A stretch of 64,000 nt of DNA from Sediminibacterium roseum (GCF_009939005.1 NZ_JAACJS010000011.1:214096-278095); one strand, 5' to 3'. Shown: positions 37,325 to 47,471, numbered from the stretch's first letter. A program made the numbers and translations. The notes: generated from the sequence alone by a model not told the origin.

Positions 37325-39004
37325 CTACAAATTCTGTTTTTTCAATTCTGATACCGCGTGGTCAACTGCCCTAGCCGTGAACGCCATATAGGTAAGGGAT
37401 GGGTTTACGCAGGATGATGAGACCATGAACGATCCGTCCGTTACAAATACATTTGGTGCATCCCAAAGCTGGTTGTGTTTGTTGAGTACGGATGTTTTAG
37501 GATCATGCCCCATGCGTGCCGAACCCATTTCGTGTATGCTTCGCCCGGGGTAACCGGGGTTCTCATAACCTTTCACGTCTTTAACACCTGCGGCTTCCAG
37601 CATTTCCATCGCATCGTTCTTCATGTCGATGCGCATTTTGCGTTCATTGTCTTTGAGCTCTGCATCAAAAGCAAGTATGTTCAATCCCCATTTGTCTGTT
37701 CTTGTTTTGTCGAGGGTAACCTTGTTGTTGTGATCCGGCAATGTTTCTCCGAAGCCGCCCAAACCGATTGTCCAGTGCCCGGGTTCTGTGAGTGCTTCTT
37801 TCATATCCATACCGATGCTCATTTCTGCCACGCCGCGTACCCAGTTTTGCCGGCTTGCGTTGCCCTGGTAACCAAAGCCGCGCAGGTAATCGCGTTTCTC
37901 GCCAAACAGGTTCCTGAAGCGCGGAACATAGATGCCGTTGGCGCGGCGCCCGTAATAGTATTTGTCTTCAAACCCTTCTATCCTTCCGTTCGCGCCTGCT
38001 TCCGAGTGGTGATCCATCAGGTTGTGGCCAAGTTCGCCGCTGCTGCTTCCCAAACCATCGGGCCATACATTGGTGGCAGAATTCATAAGCACCCATGCCG
38101 AGTTCATGGTTGATGCGTTGAGGAAAATTATTTTGGCATTGAAGGTGTAGGTCTTGTTTGTTTCAGAATCAAGTACCTCAACACCTGTTGCGCGCTTTTT
38201 GTCTTTATCGTAGAGAATTTTTGTTACAATAGACCATGGCCTGAGCGTGAGGTTCCCTGTTTTCATGGCAGCAGGCAAAGTAGACGACTGCGTGCTGAAA
38301 TACGCGCCAAACGGGCAACCCAGCCAGCATTTGTTCCTGAACTGGCACGCCGTTCTGCCTTCGTGTGCAACAGTGATGTTGGCAACGCGCCCGATGATCA
38401 TCGCGCGTTTGTCTTTGTAATATTGTTTGATGCGCGCGGCCACTTCTTTCTCTGCACAATTCATTTCCATGGGCGGAAGAAATTGTCCATCGGGCAATTG
38501 CGGGAGCCCGTCAAGATTACCGCTGATGCCGGCAAATCTTTCTACATGATCATACCAGGGCGCGATCTCTTTGTAACGCACGGGCCAGTCGATGCCAACG
38601 CCTTCCTTCAGGTTGGCCTCAAAATCAATATCGCTCCAGCGATAGGTTTGCCTGCCCCACATAAGCGAGCGGCCGCCAACATGGTAACCGCGTGTCCAGT
38701 CGTAACGCTTGATCTCAGTATACGGACTCTCCTTTTCATTCACCCAGTAATCAAGATTCGTTTCCTGCAGTGCATATTTTCTTTTGAGCACAGGATAGTC
38801 TTTGATCATCTGCTGGGTACGTTCGCCGCGGTGCGGAAAATCCCAGGGGTCCTTGTTTGCGTTTACATAGTCCTTGATGTGTTTGATGTCACGCCCCCTT
38901 TCCAGTAACAATGTTTTCAGGCCTTTTTCCGTGAGTTCTTTAGCGGCCCATCCGCCACTGATCCCGGAACCAATTACAATTGCGTCAAAAGTTTCAGCCG
39001 CCAC
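37325..39004 (-). CDS. GMC-family FAD-dependent oxidoreductase
   Basis: The 559-residue protein begins with an FAD-binding Rossmann motif (AIVIGSGISGGWAAKEL, then LLLERG). It contains the Cys-rich segment CQFRNKCWLGCPFGA near residue 215 and the C-terminal GMC motifs SIHEMGSARMG and SSCVNPSLTYMAF. Such Bacteroidota GMC enzymes oxidise sugars, sugar acids or polyols and pass electrons to the respiratory chain. They often have a small twin-arginine-exported partner (gluconate 2-dehydrogenase subunit 3) next to them; none is found here. No signal peptide is seen. The permease downstream may share its transcript. Confidence 0.87.
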   Translation of the reverse strand: MAAETFDAIVIGSGISGGWAAKELTEKGLKTLLLERGRDIKHIKDYVNANKDPWDFPHRGERTQQMIKDYPVLKRKYALQETNLDYWVNEKESPYTEIKRYDWTRGYHVGGRSLMWGRQTYRWSDIDFEANLKEGVGIDWPVRYKEIAPWYDHVERFAGISGNLDGLPQLPDGQFLPPMEMNCAEKEVAARIKQYYKDKRAMIIGRVANITVAHEGRTACQFRNKCWLGCPFGAYFSTQSSTLPAAMKTGNLTLRPWSIVTKILYDKDKKRATGVEVLDSETNKTYTFNAKIIFLNASTMNSAWVLMNSATNVWPDGLGSSSGELGHNLMDHHSEAGANGRIEGFEDKYYYGRRANGIYVPRFRNLFGEKRDYLRGFGYQGNASRQNWVRGVAEMSIGMDMKEALTEPGHWTIGLGGFGETLPDHNNKVTLDKTRTDKWGLNILAFDAELKDNERKMRIDMKNDAMEMLEAAGVKDVKGYENPGYPGRSIHEMGSARMGHDPKTSVLNKHNQLWDAPNVFVTDGSFMVSSSCVNPSLTYMAFTARAVDHAVSELKKQNL

Positions 39005-39146
39005 GTTTCATTTGATTTTTTGGTAGAAAATATTTGATGGAAAATAAGATAATTATGAAGACAAAGCGCAGGAGTAGGTGAAGAACGAATATTTCCCGGT
39101 GCGCATGCCTGTTCCGGGCCGTTGTTTTGCGCGGGCTTTAACCATT

Positions 39147-39755
39147 TCAATAAAGCGATGGATTATCGGAGACACGGAACGTGAGATTGATCCTCGGCCC
39201 GATCTTCCTGGCCGTTTTGGGAACATGGTGCTCATAATGGTTCTGCATGGTTTCGCCCATCAGCAGGAAACTGCCATGGGTAAGCGGTATATCAAGCTGG
39301 GTAAACGTTTTATCCGTTTTGTGCCGCACCTTGAACACGCGGCGCTCGCCAAACGTAACGGAAGCTATGGCATGGTGCTTACCCGACGAGGGCAATGTAT
39401 CGCTGTGCCAGGAAACAGAATCCTGCCCATCCCGGTAGTAATTCAGCAGCACATAATTAAAACTGCAGCCGCTCGTAACCTCAACCCGTTCTTTGATCTC
39501 GAGCAACTCGCGCGTAAACGGTTCTCCCTTGATGCCATAGAACGCGGTGAGCCGGGGGTCGGGAACGATCTTGTCATACATCTTCCGTTCCCGCTGTTTC
39601 CAGGGCGCAGTCGACAGAAATGTCTTGAAATAATGATCCGATTCCGAGATCCCGAAAAACTGCCGCCACAACTTCAGTTCCGCATCCGGCAGATTGTAGT
39701 CGATGTATTCGCGGCATCCCTCATCAAAAAGCACAAAATTATTGAACAGGTTCAT
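39147..39755 (-). CDS. alkB: AlkB-like 2-oxoglutarate/Fe(II)-dependent dioxygenase
   Basis: The 202-residue protein has the NYYRDGQDSVSWHSD segment with the HxD iron ligands, the distal His in the QNHYEHHVPK segment and RINLTFR with the 2-oxoglutarate-binding arginines. It is the size and pattern of the ALKBH2/3-like DNA repair branch, which oxidatively removes 1-methyladenine and 3-methylcytosine lesions. Exonuclease III is encoded 90 bases upstream on the same strand, so a small repair unit is plausible. Confidence 0.9.
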   Translation of the reverse strand: MNLFNNFVLFDEGCREYIDYNLPDAELKLWRQFFGISESDHYFKTFLSTAPWKQRERKMYDKIVPDPRLTAFYGIKGEPFTRELLEIKERVEVTSGCSFNYVLLNYYRDGQDSVSWHSDTLPSSGKHHAIASVTFGERRVFKVRHKTDKTFTQLDIPLTHGSFLLMGETMQNHYEHHVPKTARKIGPRINLTFRVSDNPSLY

Positions 39756-39844
39756 GCCCTAAAGTTAGGGAGTTTTTTACAATTGCTAATTATTTTAGCA
39801 TTTTATGCCTGTTAACTTCAGGATCTTTTTGTGTAATCGTTCCT

Positions 39845-40642
39845 TCAGCTTTTTGTTTTCGCCTTGAACCCACTGCCCAGTTCGATCCACACCGGTGCAT
39901 GGTCGCTGGTTTTCTCCCAGCCGCGTACCTGTTTGTCTACGCCGGCTTTCTTTAATTTTTTTGCCACTTGCGGGCTGAGCAGGAAGTGATCGATGCGTAT
40001 GCCGGCATCGCGGGCGAAGGAATTGTAAAAATACTCCCAGAATGTATAAATGCTTTTTTCAGGATATAGTTCGCGGAGCGCGTCTGTCCAGCCCTGGTCA
40101 ACCAGCCGTTTGTAGGCTTTTTTTGATTCAGGAAAAAACAATGCGTCGTTTTTCCAGTGTGCTGGTTTGTAGGCGTCGAGGTCTGTCGGGATCACATTGT
40201 AATCGCCGCACAGTATCACCGGCAATTCTTTTTTCAGCAAAGCACGCGCGTGTTTGTGTAGCCGTTTGAACCAGGCAAGTTTGTAATCGAACTTTGGCCC
40301 GGGTGCCGGGTTGCCGTTCGGCAAATACAAACAGCCGATGATCATGTTACCAACAATGGCCTCGATGTACCGGCTGTGCGCATCTTCGGGATCACCGGGC
40401 AATACCCGGCGGAGCTCTTTGATCTCCATCCCCTTTGCGAGAATGGCCACACCGTTCCACGATTTTTGGCCGTGCCAGATGGCATTGTACCCCGCATCCT
40501 CTATCGCCGCCAAAGGAAATTTCTCATGCGGCGCCTTTAGCTCCTGCAGGCACACGATATCCGGCGAAGTCTCTTTCAGCCATTTCAACAAAACCGGTAA
40601 CCGGCCGTTTACCCCATTGACATTGTATGTAGCGATGCGCAT
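39845..40642 (-). CDS. xth: Exodeoxyribonuclease III (AP endonuclease)
   Basis: The 265-residue protein starts MRIATYNVNGVNGRLP and contains LQELK with the metal-binding Glu, CGDYNVIPTDLD with the catalytic Asp/Asn, RIDHFLLS and SDHAPVWIEL with the catalytic Asp-His pair. This is the complete motif set of the Xth family. It cleaves at abasic sites and trims 3' blocks in base-excision repair in the cytoplasm. It is divergent from the YihY gene. Confidence 0.94.
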   Translation of the reverse strand: MRIATYNVNGVNGRLPVLLKWLKETSPDIVCLQELKAPHEKFPLAAIEDAGYNAIWHGQKSWNGVAILAKGMEIKELRRVLPGDPEDAHSRYIEAIVGNMIIGCLYLPNGNPAPGPKFDYKLAWFKRLHKHARALLKKELPVILCGDYNVIPTDLDAYKPAHWKNDALFFPESKKAYKRLVDQGWTDALRELYPEKSIYTFWEYFYNSFARDAGIRIDHFLLSPQVAKKLKKAGVDKQVRGWEKTSDHAPVWIELGSGFKAKTKS

Positions 40643-40747
40643 GACCTCCTCCCTTCAATTTTTATACCGTGGTGAGAAAGGGGTGGAACGGAATTGGTAG
40701 CGGGTGGTTTGGTCTGCCGGCTATTCACCAGTACCCGCGCCATTACC

Positions 40748-41701
40748 ATGACGAAAAAAAAGAAACTCACTTTCAAAGGCATCAAAGAGATCCTGGGCAA
40801 TACCGTTAAGGGACTGGGAGAAGACCGCGTCATCAAATTAAGCGGTTCGCTTGCTTACTCAACCGTTTTTGCGATGGGACCGTTGATGATCGTAATTATC
40901 TCTTTATGCGGGATCTTCCTGGGGGCAGAAAGCGCGCAGGGGAAAGTGTACGAGGTATTGAAAGGGTTTGTGGGACAAGACACCGCCGCACAGTTACAGG
41001 AGATCATCCGCAATGCATCGTTAAGCGGCAAGAGCACGTGGGCGGCTGTGATCGGTGGTGTTGCGTTGTTGATCGGCGCCACATCGGTGTTTGCCGAGAT
41101 ACAGGATTCGATCAACCAGATCTGGGGATTGAAATCGAAACCCAAAAAAGGATGGGTGAAATTTCTGAAAGACCGGTTCCTCTCCTTCTCGGTGATCGTG
41201 AGCCTTGGCTTCCTGTTGCTTGTATCGCTCGCCATCACCGGCATCGTTGAGGCCATCAGCAACCGTCTGCAGGCGCGGTTTCCCGACGTTACCGTCGCGC
41301 TTTTTTATGTGGTGAATTTATTGCTCACGCTTGGCATCAGCATGCTCATTTTCGCCGTGATCTTCAAAGTGCTGCCCGATGCAAATATCAGATGGAAAGA
41401 TGTAAGGGCCGGCGCACTCGTAACCGCCGTTTTGTTTATGCTAGGCAAATTTGCGATCTCGCTTTATGTTTCCCAGGCAAAAGTAGGCAGCACCTACGGC
41501 GCAGCGGGATCGCTGGTGGTGCTGCTCGTGTGGATCTATTATTCATCCATCATATTATTCCTCGGCGCCGAGTTTACGAAGGCATGGGCCGTATTGTACG
41601 GAGAACCCATCCATCCCAGCCAGTTCGCGGTTACCGTAAGGCAGGTGGAGGTGGAAGAAGGAAAGAAAACGGTACAGGAAAAAGAACGGTCCAAACAATA
41701 A
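40748..41701 (+). CDS. YihY/BrkB-family inner-membrane protein
   Basis: The ATG at 40748 starts a Lys-rich N-terminus (MTKKKKLTFKGIKEIL) directly before the helices; the frame open to 40694 would add 18 residues. The 317-residue protein has six membrane helices and the family segments LAYSTVFAMGPL and YGAAGSLVVLLVWIYYSS. A charged tail follows from about residue 285. YihY proteins were once called ribonuclease BN in error; their role is not settled, with lipid or solute transport suggested. It ends at an intrinsic terminator. Confidence 0.88.
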   Translation: MTKKKKLTFKGIKEILGNTVKGLGEDRVIKLSGSLAYSTVFAMGPLMIVIISLCGIFLGAESAQGKVYEVLKGFVGQDTAAQLQEIIRNASLSGKSTWAAVIGGVALLIGATSVFAEIQDSINQIWGLKSKPKKGWVKFLKDRFLSFSVIVSLGFLLLVSLAITGIVEAISNRLQARFPDVTVALFYVVNLLLTLGISMLIFAVIFKVLPDANIRWKDVRAGALVTAVLFMLGKFAISLYVSQAKVGSTYGAAGSLVVLLVWIYYSSIILFLGAEFTKAWAVLYGEPIHPSQFAVTVRQVEVEEGKKTVQEKERSKQ

Positions 41702-41764
41702 TGAACAAACTTTCACGTTTATAACAACAGCGTGATACGACGTTACCAACCCAATAGATTCTAT

Positions 41765-41790
41765 GCCCCGCCAACTAACGGGGCTTTTTA
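41765..41790 (+). terminator. Intrinsic terminator after the YihY gene
   Basis: GCCCCG (41765-41770) pairs with CGGGGC (41779-41784), followed by TTTTTATTT. It lies 64 bases after the YihY stop and just before the convergent GH95 stop. Confidence 0.8.
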
Positions 41791-41821
41791 TTTGGGAAAG
41801 GCGTAAGACAATTCCTTTCAA

Positions 41822-44284
41822 TTAAAAATCGATCCGGTAGGTTCCGCCCACCTTCGTACCCATATCATACTCATACACCTTTGCAACCGGCGCAGCAGAC
41901 GATGGGGCTTTTGGCGACACAAGGGGCCGCTTCACTTCCGGTGCCATGAAAAATGGATTGGTATTGGGGCCCGCTGCTTCCTTCAGTTTTGTGTTCGTTT
42001 TCACATTAACCTCATCGTAAAACCGCAAACGGCAATTGCCGCCGAGTGTTGACCTGATGTTAACCGTTTTTGGTTTGCCCGCCACCCAGGTAACATCGAT
42101 CACAAAACCGCCGCGTGTTACCAGGCCCGACACGGTTCCATCGGGCCATGCATCGGGCAGTGCGGGCAGGATATGGATCGCGCCGTCGTGCGACTGAACA
42201 AGCATTTCAGCAATACCGGATGTGCATCCGAAATTTCCATCTATCTGGAACGGTGGATGCGCGTCGAATAAATTGGGGTAGGTGCCGCCGTTCTGCCCAG
42301 ATGTTTCCACCGGCGCCGGCCGCAACTGGTCAGAGATCAATTTGTACGCATGGTTACCATCGAGCAATCGCGCCCAGAGATTTACTTTCCAGCCCATCGA
42401 CCAGCCCGTTGACTGGTCTCCCCTGCTCACGAGTGTGGTACGCGCCGCCTGGAACAGTGCAGGATCGCGGTAAGGCGAGACCTGGTTTGAAGGATACAAC
42501 CCATAGAGATGCGAAACATGGCGGTGCTTGTCGTTGGGCTTGTCCCAATCCTGCAACCACTCCTGCAACTGGCCAAACTGCCCAACTTGCATGGGTGGCA
42601 ATCTTTTCTGCATGTTCAGCAATGTATCTGCAAACCGTGTATCCGTCTTCAAAATGTTCGCCGCGGCGATGGCATTTGAAAAAACATCGGCCACAAGCTG
42701 GTTGTCCATTGTAGTGCCGGCAGTAATACCCACACCGCCCTGGTAAGTGTTTTCAGGCGACATAGACGGCGCAACCACCAGCCATTTTTGAGATGGTTCT
42801 TCCTGTAAAACATCAACATAAAACGTAGCGGCGCCTTTGAGTACCGGGTACATTTCCTTGAGAAAATTTTTATCTCCCGTATAGAGGTAATGATACCAGA
42901 TGTGCTGCGAGAGCCATGCGCCGCCCATCGGCCACATGCCGTAAAATCCGCCATCCACCGGTCCGGTAATGCGCCACAGGTCGGTGTTGTGGTGAACGTT
43001 CCAGCCGCGCGCATGGTATAATTTCCGGGCGCTCTCCTGCCCCGTTACGGCAAGGTCTTTCAGCATTTCGAACAAGGGCCGGTGCAGCTCGCTGAGGTTG
43101 GTTGGCTCCGCGGGCCAGTAATTCATTTCGGTGTTGATGTTGATGGTGTATTTGCTGTCCCATGGCGGCGTCAACTTATCGTTCCATTTGCCCTGCAGGT
43201 TGGTGGGGTTTGCATTGGGTTGCGAACCGGAGATCATCAGGTATCTGCCAAACTGGAAATACAGCGATACGAGCTGCGGGTCGTTGCCCGAACCGAATTC
43301 GGCCACACGCTGATCGGTTGGTTTGCCCGATTGCGTTGTGTTGCCGAGATCCAGTTTCACCCGGTCAAAATATTTCCGGTAGATCCTGGTATGTTCTTCT
43401 TTCGACCGGGCGAATGTTTTAAGCAATGCCTGTTTCAGGATCCGCTCCGCTTTTGCAGCGGCATCGATCGAAATGTCGTGGTAATTTTTGTAATTGGTGG
43501 CGATGCTGATGTAAAACGTAACTGCATCTGCATGGCTGATCACCAGCGAGCTATCGGTTGCTGCGATGGTTCCGCCCTCTGTTTTGGGAAGCACAAATGT
43601 TTCAAACTGCAGCCTTCCTTTTTTGTTGTCGGCATTGCTGCCCGTACCGGAAAGCCTGAGCTGTTTTCCTGCAACACGGATGTTCTTGACAGTATGCAAA
43701 CTGTTGAGGAACGCCTCGCAGTTGATGCTCCCGGGTTTGCTGGCGGTTAACCTCACCATGATCACATTGTCTGCCAGCGAAGCGATCACTTCGCGATTGT
43801 ATTGCACGCCGTTGCTGTTGTAGGTTACGGAAGCGATGGCATTTTGAATATCCAATGCGCGGTTGTATTCCGATGAAACATCGTGCCCTTTGAAGCGGAT
43901 CAACAGGTTTCCAACGGGCTGGTACTGCATTCCGTAGTTGCTGTTGGCGGGTGCGGCCCTTGGGAAAACGCGGTTCGACATGTCCTGCGCCTCCCTGTAT
44001 TTTTCTTCAAAGATCAGTTTGCGGATCTGCCGGATGCTGTCGTATTTGTCTTCAGGAACATTATTGCCCGGCTCGCCGGCCCAAACGGTTTCTTCGTTGA
44101 GTTGCAGGCGTTCCATTGCAGGATCGCCAAACACCATGGCGGCCAGCCTGCCGTTTCCAACGGGCAGGGCCTCGTTCCAGTTCTGCGAGGGTTTGTTGTA
44201 CCAGAGCCTCATCGGGTTTTGCTGCGCGGAAAGATGGAAAAAGGCCAGCAGCAGGCAAACAACAAAAGATCTTTTTGGGAGCAT
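41822..44284 (-). CDS. Secreted GH95-family alpha-L-fucosidase
   Basis: The ATG at 44284 starts a signal peptide (MLPKRSFVVCLLLAFFHLS, cut near Ala-Gln-Gln); an in-frame ATG eight codons upstream is less suitable. The 820-residue protein begins its catalytic region with LWYNKPSQNWNEALPVGNGRLAAMVFG and holds NTEMNYWPAEPTNLSE near the (alpha/alpha)6 barrel core, both hallmarks of GH95. It would release fucose (or L-galactose in some members) from glycans by inversion. The full length of about 800 residues is normal. It is convergent with YihY and divergent from a small unknown gene. Confidence 0.92.
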   Translation of the reverse strand: MLPKRSFVVCLLLAFFHLSAQQNPMRLWYNKPSQNWNEALPVGNGRLAAMVFGDPAMERLQLNEETVWAGEPGNNVPEDKYDSIRQIRKLIFEEKYREAQDMSNRVFPRAAPANSNYGMQYQPVGNLLIRFKGHDVSSEYNRALDIQNAIASVTYNSNGVQYNREVIASLADNVIMVRLTASKPGSINCEAFLNSLHTVKNIRVAGKQLRLSGTGSNADNKKGRLQFETFVLPKTEGGTIAATDSSLVISHADAVTFYISIATNYKNYHDISIDAAAKAERILKQALLKTFARSKEEHTRIYRKYFDRVKLDLGNTTQSGKPTDQRVAEFGSGNDPQLVSLYFQFGRYLMISGSQPNANPTNLQGKWNDKLTPPWDSKYTININTEMNYWPAEPTNLSELHRPLFEMLKDLAVTGQESARKLYHARGWNVHHNTDLWRITGPVDGGFYGMWPMGGAWLSQHIWYHYLYTGDKNFLKEMYPVLKGAATFYVDVLQEEPSQKWLVVAPSMSPENTYQGGVGITAGTTMDNQLVADVFSNAIAAANILKTDTRFADTLLNMQKRLPPMQVGQFGQLQEWLQDWDKPNDKHRHVSHLYGLYPSNQVSPYRDPALFQAARTTLVSRGDQSTGWSMGWKVNLWARLLDGNHAYKLISDQLRPAPVETSGQNGGTYPNLFDAHPPFQIDGNFGCTSGIAEMLVQSHDGAIHILPALPDAWPDGTVSGLVTRGGFVIDVTWVAGKPKTVNIRSTLGGNCRLRFYDEVNVKTNTKLKEAAGPNTNPFFMAPEVKRPLVSPKAPSSAAPVAKVYEYDMGTKVGGTYRIDF

Positions 44285-44343
44285 GGTTTTGAATTGATGG
44301 TAGAGCAATGAACTAAACTACAACTTCTGTATATTTAATCATC

Positions 44344-44952
44344 ATGTTCCTATTCCCAAAACCGGTGATGTTGGTTTTTTTCCTGCTTGTTGCAGGTTCC
44401 CTCCCCGCCCAGCCATTTACGCGGTACAAGGGGGAGCGCGAGGAAGCTTTTGTGAAAAGGATTGCACGGCAGGACAAGCTTCCTTACCATGTAATCGAAA
44501 CGAAAGAATGGGACAGCTCGCGGAACGTGGTCATCTATTTTGAAAAACTGGTTTCAGCAGAGTCGGAAATAGTGAACGGCTACATCTTGGTTCCGCATAA
44601 TGATAATGGTTATGAACGCGTGTTAATAGATACATTTTATGAGGATGGAGGGCCGGTGTTTATAGATACCGTATTCTTTGCCAACGCAGACCCTGATGCA
44701 CAAAAAGAAATCATAGTGATGACGAGGAACACCGTACAACACAACGGCGCCAGGGTATGGGGAGAATTCTATGCGACGCACATCTACGATGTACCCGATC
44801 TGCTGCACCCGCCCAAAAGACTGTTGTTTTTAAAAGGGCCCAGTAAAAAACTGGAAAGTGGGTTTGAAGGAACCATTGGAAACAAAAGATCGAAAGCAAA
44901 ATACAAAACGGCTGCGGAGGTAAGGATCGCCCTGAAAAAAATGGGATTCTGA
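44344..44952 (+). CDS. Secreted protein of unknown function
   Basis: The 202-residue protein has a signal peptide (about 1-22, ending SLPAQ). The mature part is mixed alpha/beta with a Lys-rich C-terminus. The stretch IDTVFFANADPDAQKEIIVM resembles the core of Bacteroidota exported proteins of unknown role that report on an underlying repeat-like beta fold. No catalytic motif is seen. It converges on the asparaginase-like gene with 14 bases between stops. Confidence 0.7.
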   Translation: MFLFPKPVMLVFFLLVAGSLPAQPFTRYKGEREEAFVKRIARQDKLPYHVIETKEWDSSRNVVIYFEKLVSAESEIVNGYILVPHNDNGYERVLIDTFYEDGGPVFIDTVFFANADPDAQKEIIVMTRNTVQHNGARVWGEFYATHIYDVPDLLHPPKRLLFLKGPSKKLESGFEGTIGNKRSKAKYKTAAEVRIALKKMGF

Positions 44953-44966
44953 ATGTACCGTGCCTG

Positions 44967-45449
44967 TTATACTGCTTCAAATATACCCGTGGTCCTGTTC
45001 TTCCTCACTTTATCGTAATCAAAATATTTCCCGTTCATGGCAATGTAAACACCGTTGGGCAGCGCCTGCGCAAAAGCCATTGCTGAGCCGATGTTAAAGA
45101 GTCCGTCTGAGCTGCCGAATTTGATCGGTATCATCGCCCCTGTTAATACGATCGTTTTGTTTTTTACCTTGCCGGCCAGTACACGCGCGGTTTCCGTCAT
45201 GGTATCGGTTCCGTGGGTAACCACGATCTTGTCTTCCTCGCATTCATCGCACCAGCGGGCAATGAGCTCGCGGTCGAGCTGCGTCATATCCAGGCTATCC
45301 TTCAGCATCAATGTTGTGATCTCTACCGGTACCTGGTTGCGGCCCTTCGAGAGCAACTCATCCATATGCGTTTCCTTGAAATACAATTCGCCGTTGAGCA
45401 GGTTGTACTCTTTGTCGAATGTGCCGCCGGTGATAAAGATGCGTACCAT
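44967..45449 (-). CDS. Short asparaginase-domain protein
   Basis: The 160-residue protein starts with the FITGGTFDK motif carrying the first catalytic Thr and has VTHGTDTMTETA with the second Thr-Asp pair of the asparaginase/glutaminase family. It then has TGAMIPIKFGSSDG. Full asparaginases are about 330 residues; this one is only the N-terminal domain, ending with an intact stop. Stand-alone versions of this length exist in several phyla, so it is likely a genuine short family member and not a truncation. Enzyme activity is uncertain because the C-terminal domain normally completes the active site. Confidence 0.8.
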   Translation of the reverse strand: MVRIFITGGTFDKEYNLLNGELYFKETHMDELLSKGRNQVPVEITTLMLKDSLDMTQLDRELIARWCDECEEDKIVVTHGTDTMTETARVLAGKVKNKTIVLTGAMIPIKFGSSDGLFNIGSAMAFAQALPNGVYIAMNGKYFDYDKVRKNRTTGIFEAV

Positions 45450-45602
45450 AATTGTTTTGGGTTATCCTGTTTGCAGTTGCCCCACGAAATTAAACAATCG
45501 GCGCCAAAGCCGGAGCGGTTGTTTGTTGCGCGGGTATTGCCATTCATCCGATTTTAGCAGGAGATCTCTGTTTTTTTCAACACATTTACCAAAAATTCAC
45601 CG

Positions 45603-47447
45603 ATGCGTAACCTGATCATTATCGCTGCCGTGCTTCTCCTGTCGAACACGGCCATGGCGCAGAAACCAAAAGGATATCAATATTCCATCGACCTGAACAA
45701 TTCTTCGGATGATAAATTCTGGGTTGAACTGGTCACACCCGCCATCAAATCAAACTCCATCGTTTTCCACCTGCCCAAAACCGTTCCGGGTACGTATTCG
45801 AACGACGACTACGGCCATTTTGCCAATGAGCTGAAAGCCTTCGACAGCAAGGGGAACGAACTTACGGTAACACGTGTTGATGCCAATAGCTGGCAGATAG
45901 ACAACGCCAAAAAACTTGCGAAGGTCACCTACAAAGTAGACGATACTTTCGACGACAGGACACGCAAGGAAAAAGTGTTTGAACCAACCGGCAGCAGTGT
46001 GCAACACGACACAGCCTACGTAATGAATACTTACACCGTGATGGGTTATTTTACGGGTATGGAAGAACTGCCCTACACCCTCACTGTAAAACACAAACCC
46101 GATTTCTACGGCTCCACGGCCATGAAGGATGCGGACGATGCTTCCGATAAAGATGTGTTCACCAGTTTGAACTACCATGAAATGGCAGACAACCCGATCA
46201 TGTATACAAGGCCCGACACCACCACCATTAAAGTGGGGGGCGCAGACATCCTGATCTCGGTTTATTCGCCCAACAAACTGATCACATCGCAGTTTCTCGC
46301 TACCAGGCTCGACAGTCTCACCCGGGCGCAGGTACAATACCTTGGCGGAAAACTGCCGGTGAACAAATATGCGTACCTGATCTACCTGTTTGATAAACAA
46401 CCGATCTCCAACGCATCGGGCGCACTTGAACATTCGTATTCGTCGCTTTACAGTCTTGGAGAAAGCAACCCCGAAGCGTTCGCGCAGAATTTCAAGGATG
46501 TGGCGGCGCATGAGTTCTTCCACATCCTTACACCATTGAGTGTGCATGCGGAAGAGATACAGTATTTTGATTTTACGGATCCGAAAATGTCGGAGCACCT
46601 GTGGTTGTACGAAGGATCAACCGAGTACCACGCGCACAAAGCGCAATTGCAGGCGAAACTGATCAGCGTGGACCGTTTTCTTTCAGTGATGGGGACCAAG
46701 ATCACGAGCTCTCGCCTGCAGTTCAACGATACGCTCCCGTTCACTTTCATGAGCAAGAACGTTCTGGACACTGCTTATGAGAAACAATATGGCAACGTGT
46801 ACCAGAAAGGCGCACTCATCAATCTTTGCCTTGATGTAAAACTGCGACAGCTTTCCGGTGGCAAATATGGCCTGATCGATCTGATCAAAGATCTTTCTGC
46901 CAAATACGGAAAAGGCAAACCTTTCAAAGACGCAGATCTTTTTCCTGTGATCGGTAAACTTACTTACCCAGAGATCCAGCAGTTCCTGCAAACTTATGTT
47001 GGCGGCAACACGCCATTGCCTTTGGAAGAGATCTTTCATGCAACGGGTATCCGCTGGACCAAAGACACCACCGTACAAGTGTTCTCTTTCGGCGGTTTCC
47101 GTGCGCGTGCCGCGGGCAACAGCGTTTACTTTGCGATGGTTACGCCGGACGACTTCGGAAGGAAGATGGGCTACCAGCAGGGAGATACGGTTGTGTCTGT
47201 GAACGGCACCGCAGTGACCCCTAAAAATTTCGGCGCCGTTACTGCAAAGATCGCAGCGACCGCAAAACCCGGCGACGAATTATCGATGGAAGTGATCAGG
47301 ACCGTAAACGGTAAATCCGAACACGTAACCCTGCAGCAACCCATCCAGTTTGTGCCGCAGAAGAGGTACAACATTCTCAAGCTTGATGGAAATGCCACAA
47401 GCGCGCAGGTTGCCTTGCGTAATGCCTGGTTCCAGGTAACACCATAG
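45603..47447 (+). CDS. M61-family metallopeptidase with PDZ domain
   Basis: The 614-residue protein has a signal peptide (1 to about 19, ending AMAQ). An N-terminal beta-domain is followed by the zinc motif HEFFH near residue 302 and the downstream WLYEGSTEY Glu ligand, typical of M61 glycyl-aminopeptidase-like enzymes. The C-terminal part (YFAMVTPDDFGRKMGYQQGD, VVSVNGTAV) is a PDZ domain. It should act in the periplasm on peptides or proteins. It is 24 bases ahead of the DUF1810 gene on the same strand. Confidence 0.9.
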   Translation: MRNLIIIAAVLLLSNTAMAQKPKGYQYSIDLNNSSDDKFWVELVTPAIKSNSIVFHLPKTVPGTYSNDDYGHFANELKAFDSKGNELTVTRVDANSWQIDNAKKLAKVTYKVDDTFDDRTRKEKVFEPTGSSVQHDTAYVMNTYTVMGYFTGMEELPYTLTVKHKPDFYGSTAMKDADDASDKDVFTSLNYHEMADNPIMYTRPDTTTIKVGGADILISVYSPNKLITSQFLATRLDSLTRAQVQYLGGKLPVNKYAYLIYLFDKQPISNASGALEHSYSSLYSLGESNPEAFAQNFKDVAAHEFFHILTPLSVHAEEIQYFDFTDPKMSEHLWLYEGSTEYHAHKAQLQAKLISVDRFLSVMGTKITSSRLQFNDTLPFTFMSKNVLDTAYEKQYGNVYQKGALINLCLDVKLRQLSGGKYGLIDLIKDLSAKYGKGKPFKDADLFPVIGKLTYPEIQQFLQTYVGGNTPLPLEEIFHATGIRWTKDTTVQVFSFGGFRARAAGNSVYFAMVTPDDFGRKMGYQQGDTVVSVNGTAVTPKNFGAVTAKIAATAKPGDELSMEVIRTVNGKSEHVTLQQPIQFVPQKRYNILKLDGNATSAQVALRNAWFQVTP

Positions 47448-47471
47448 CGCAGGAAGACATAATTTTGGGGC

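Noticed and set aside
45750..46598. 282-codon frame antisense to the M61 peptidase
   Set aside because: Sense strand has the full HEFFH peptidase; antisense composition is shadow-like.
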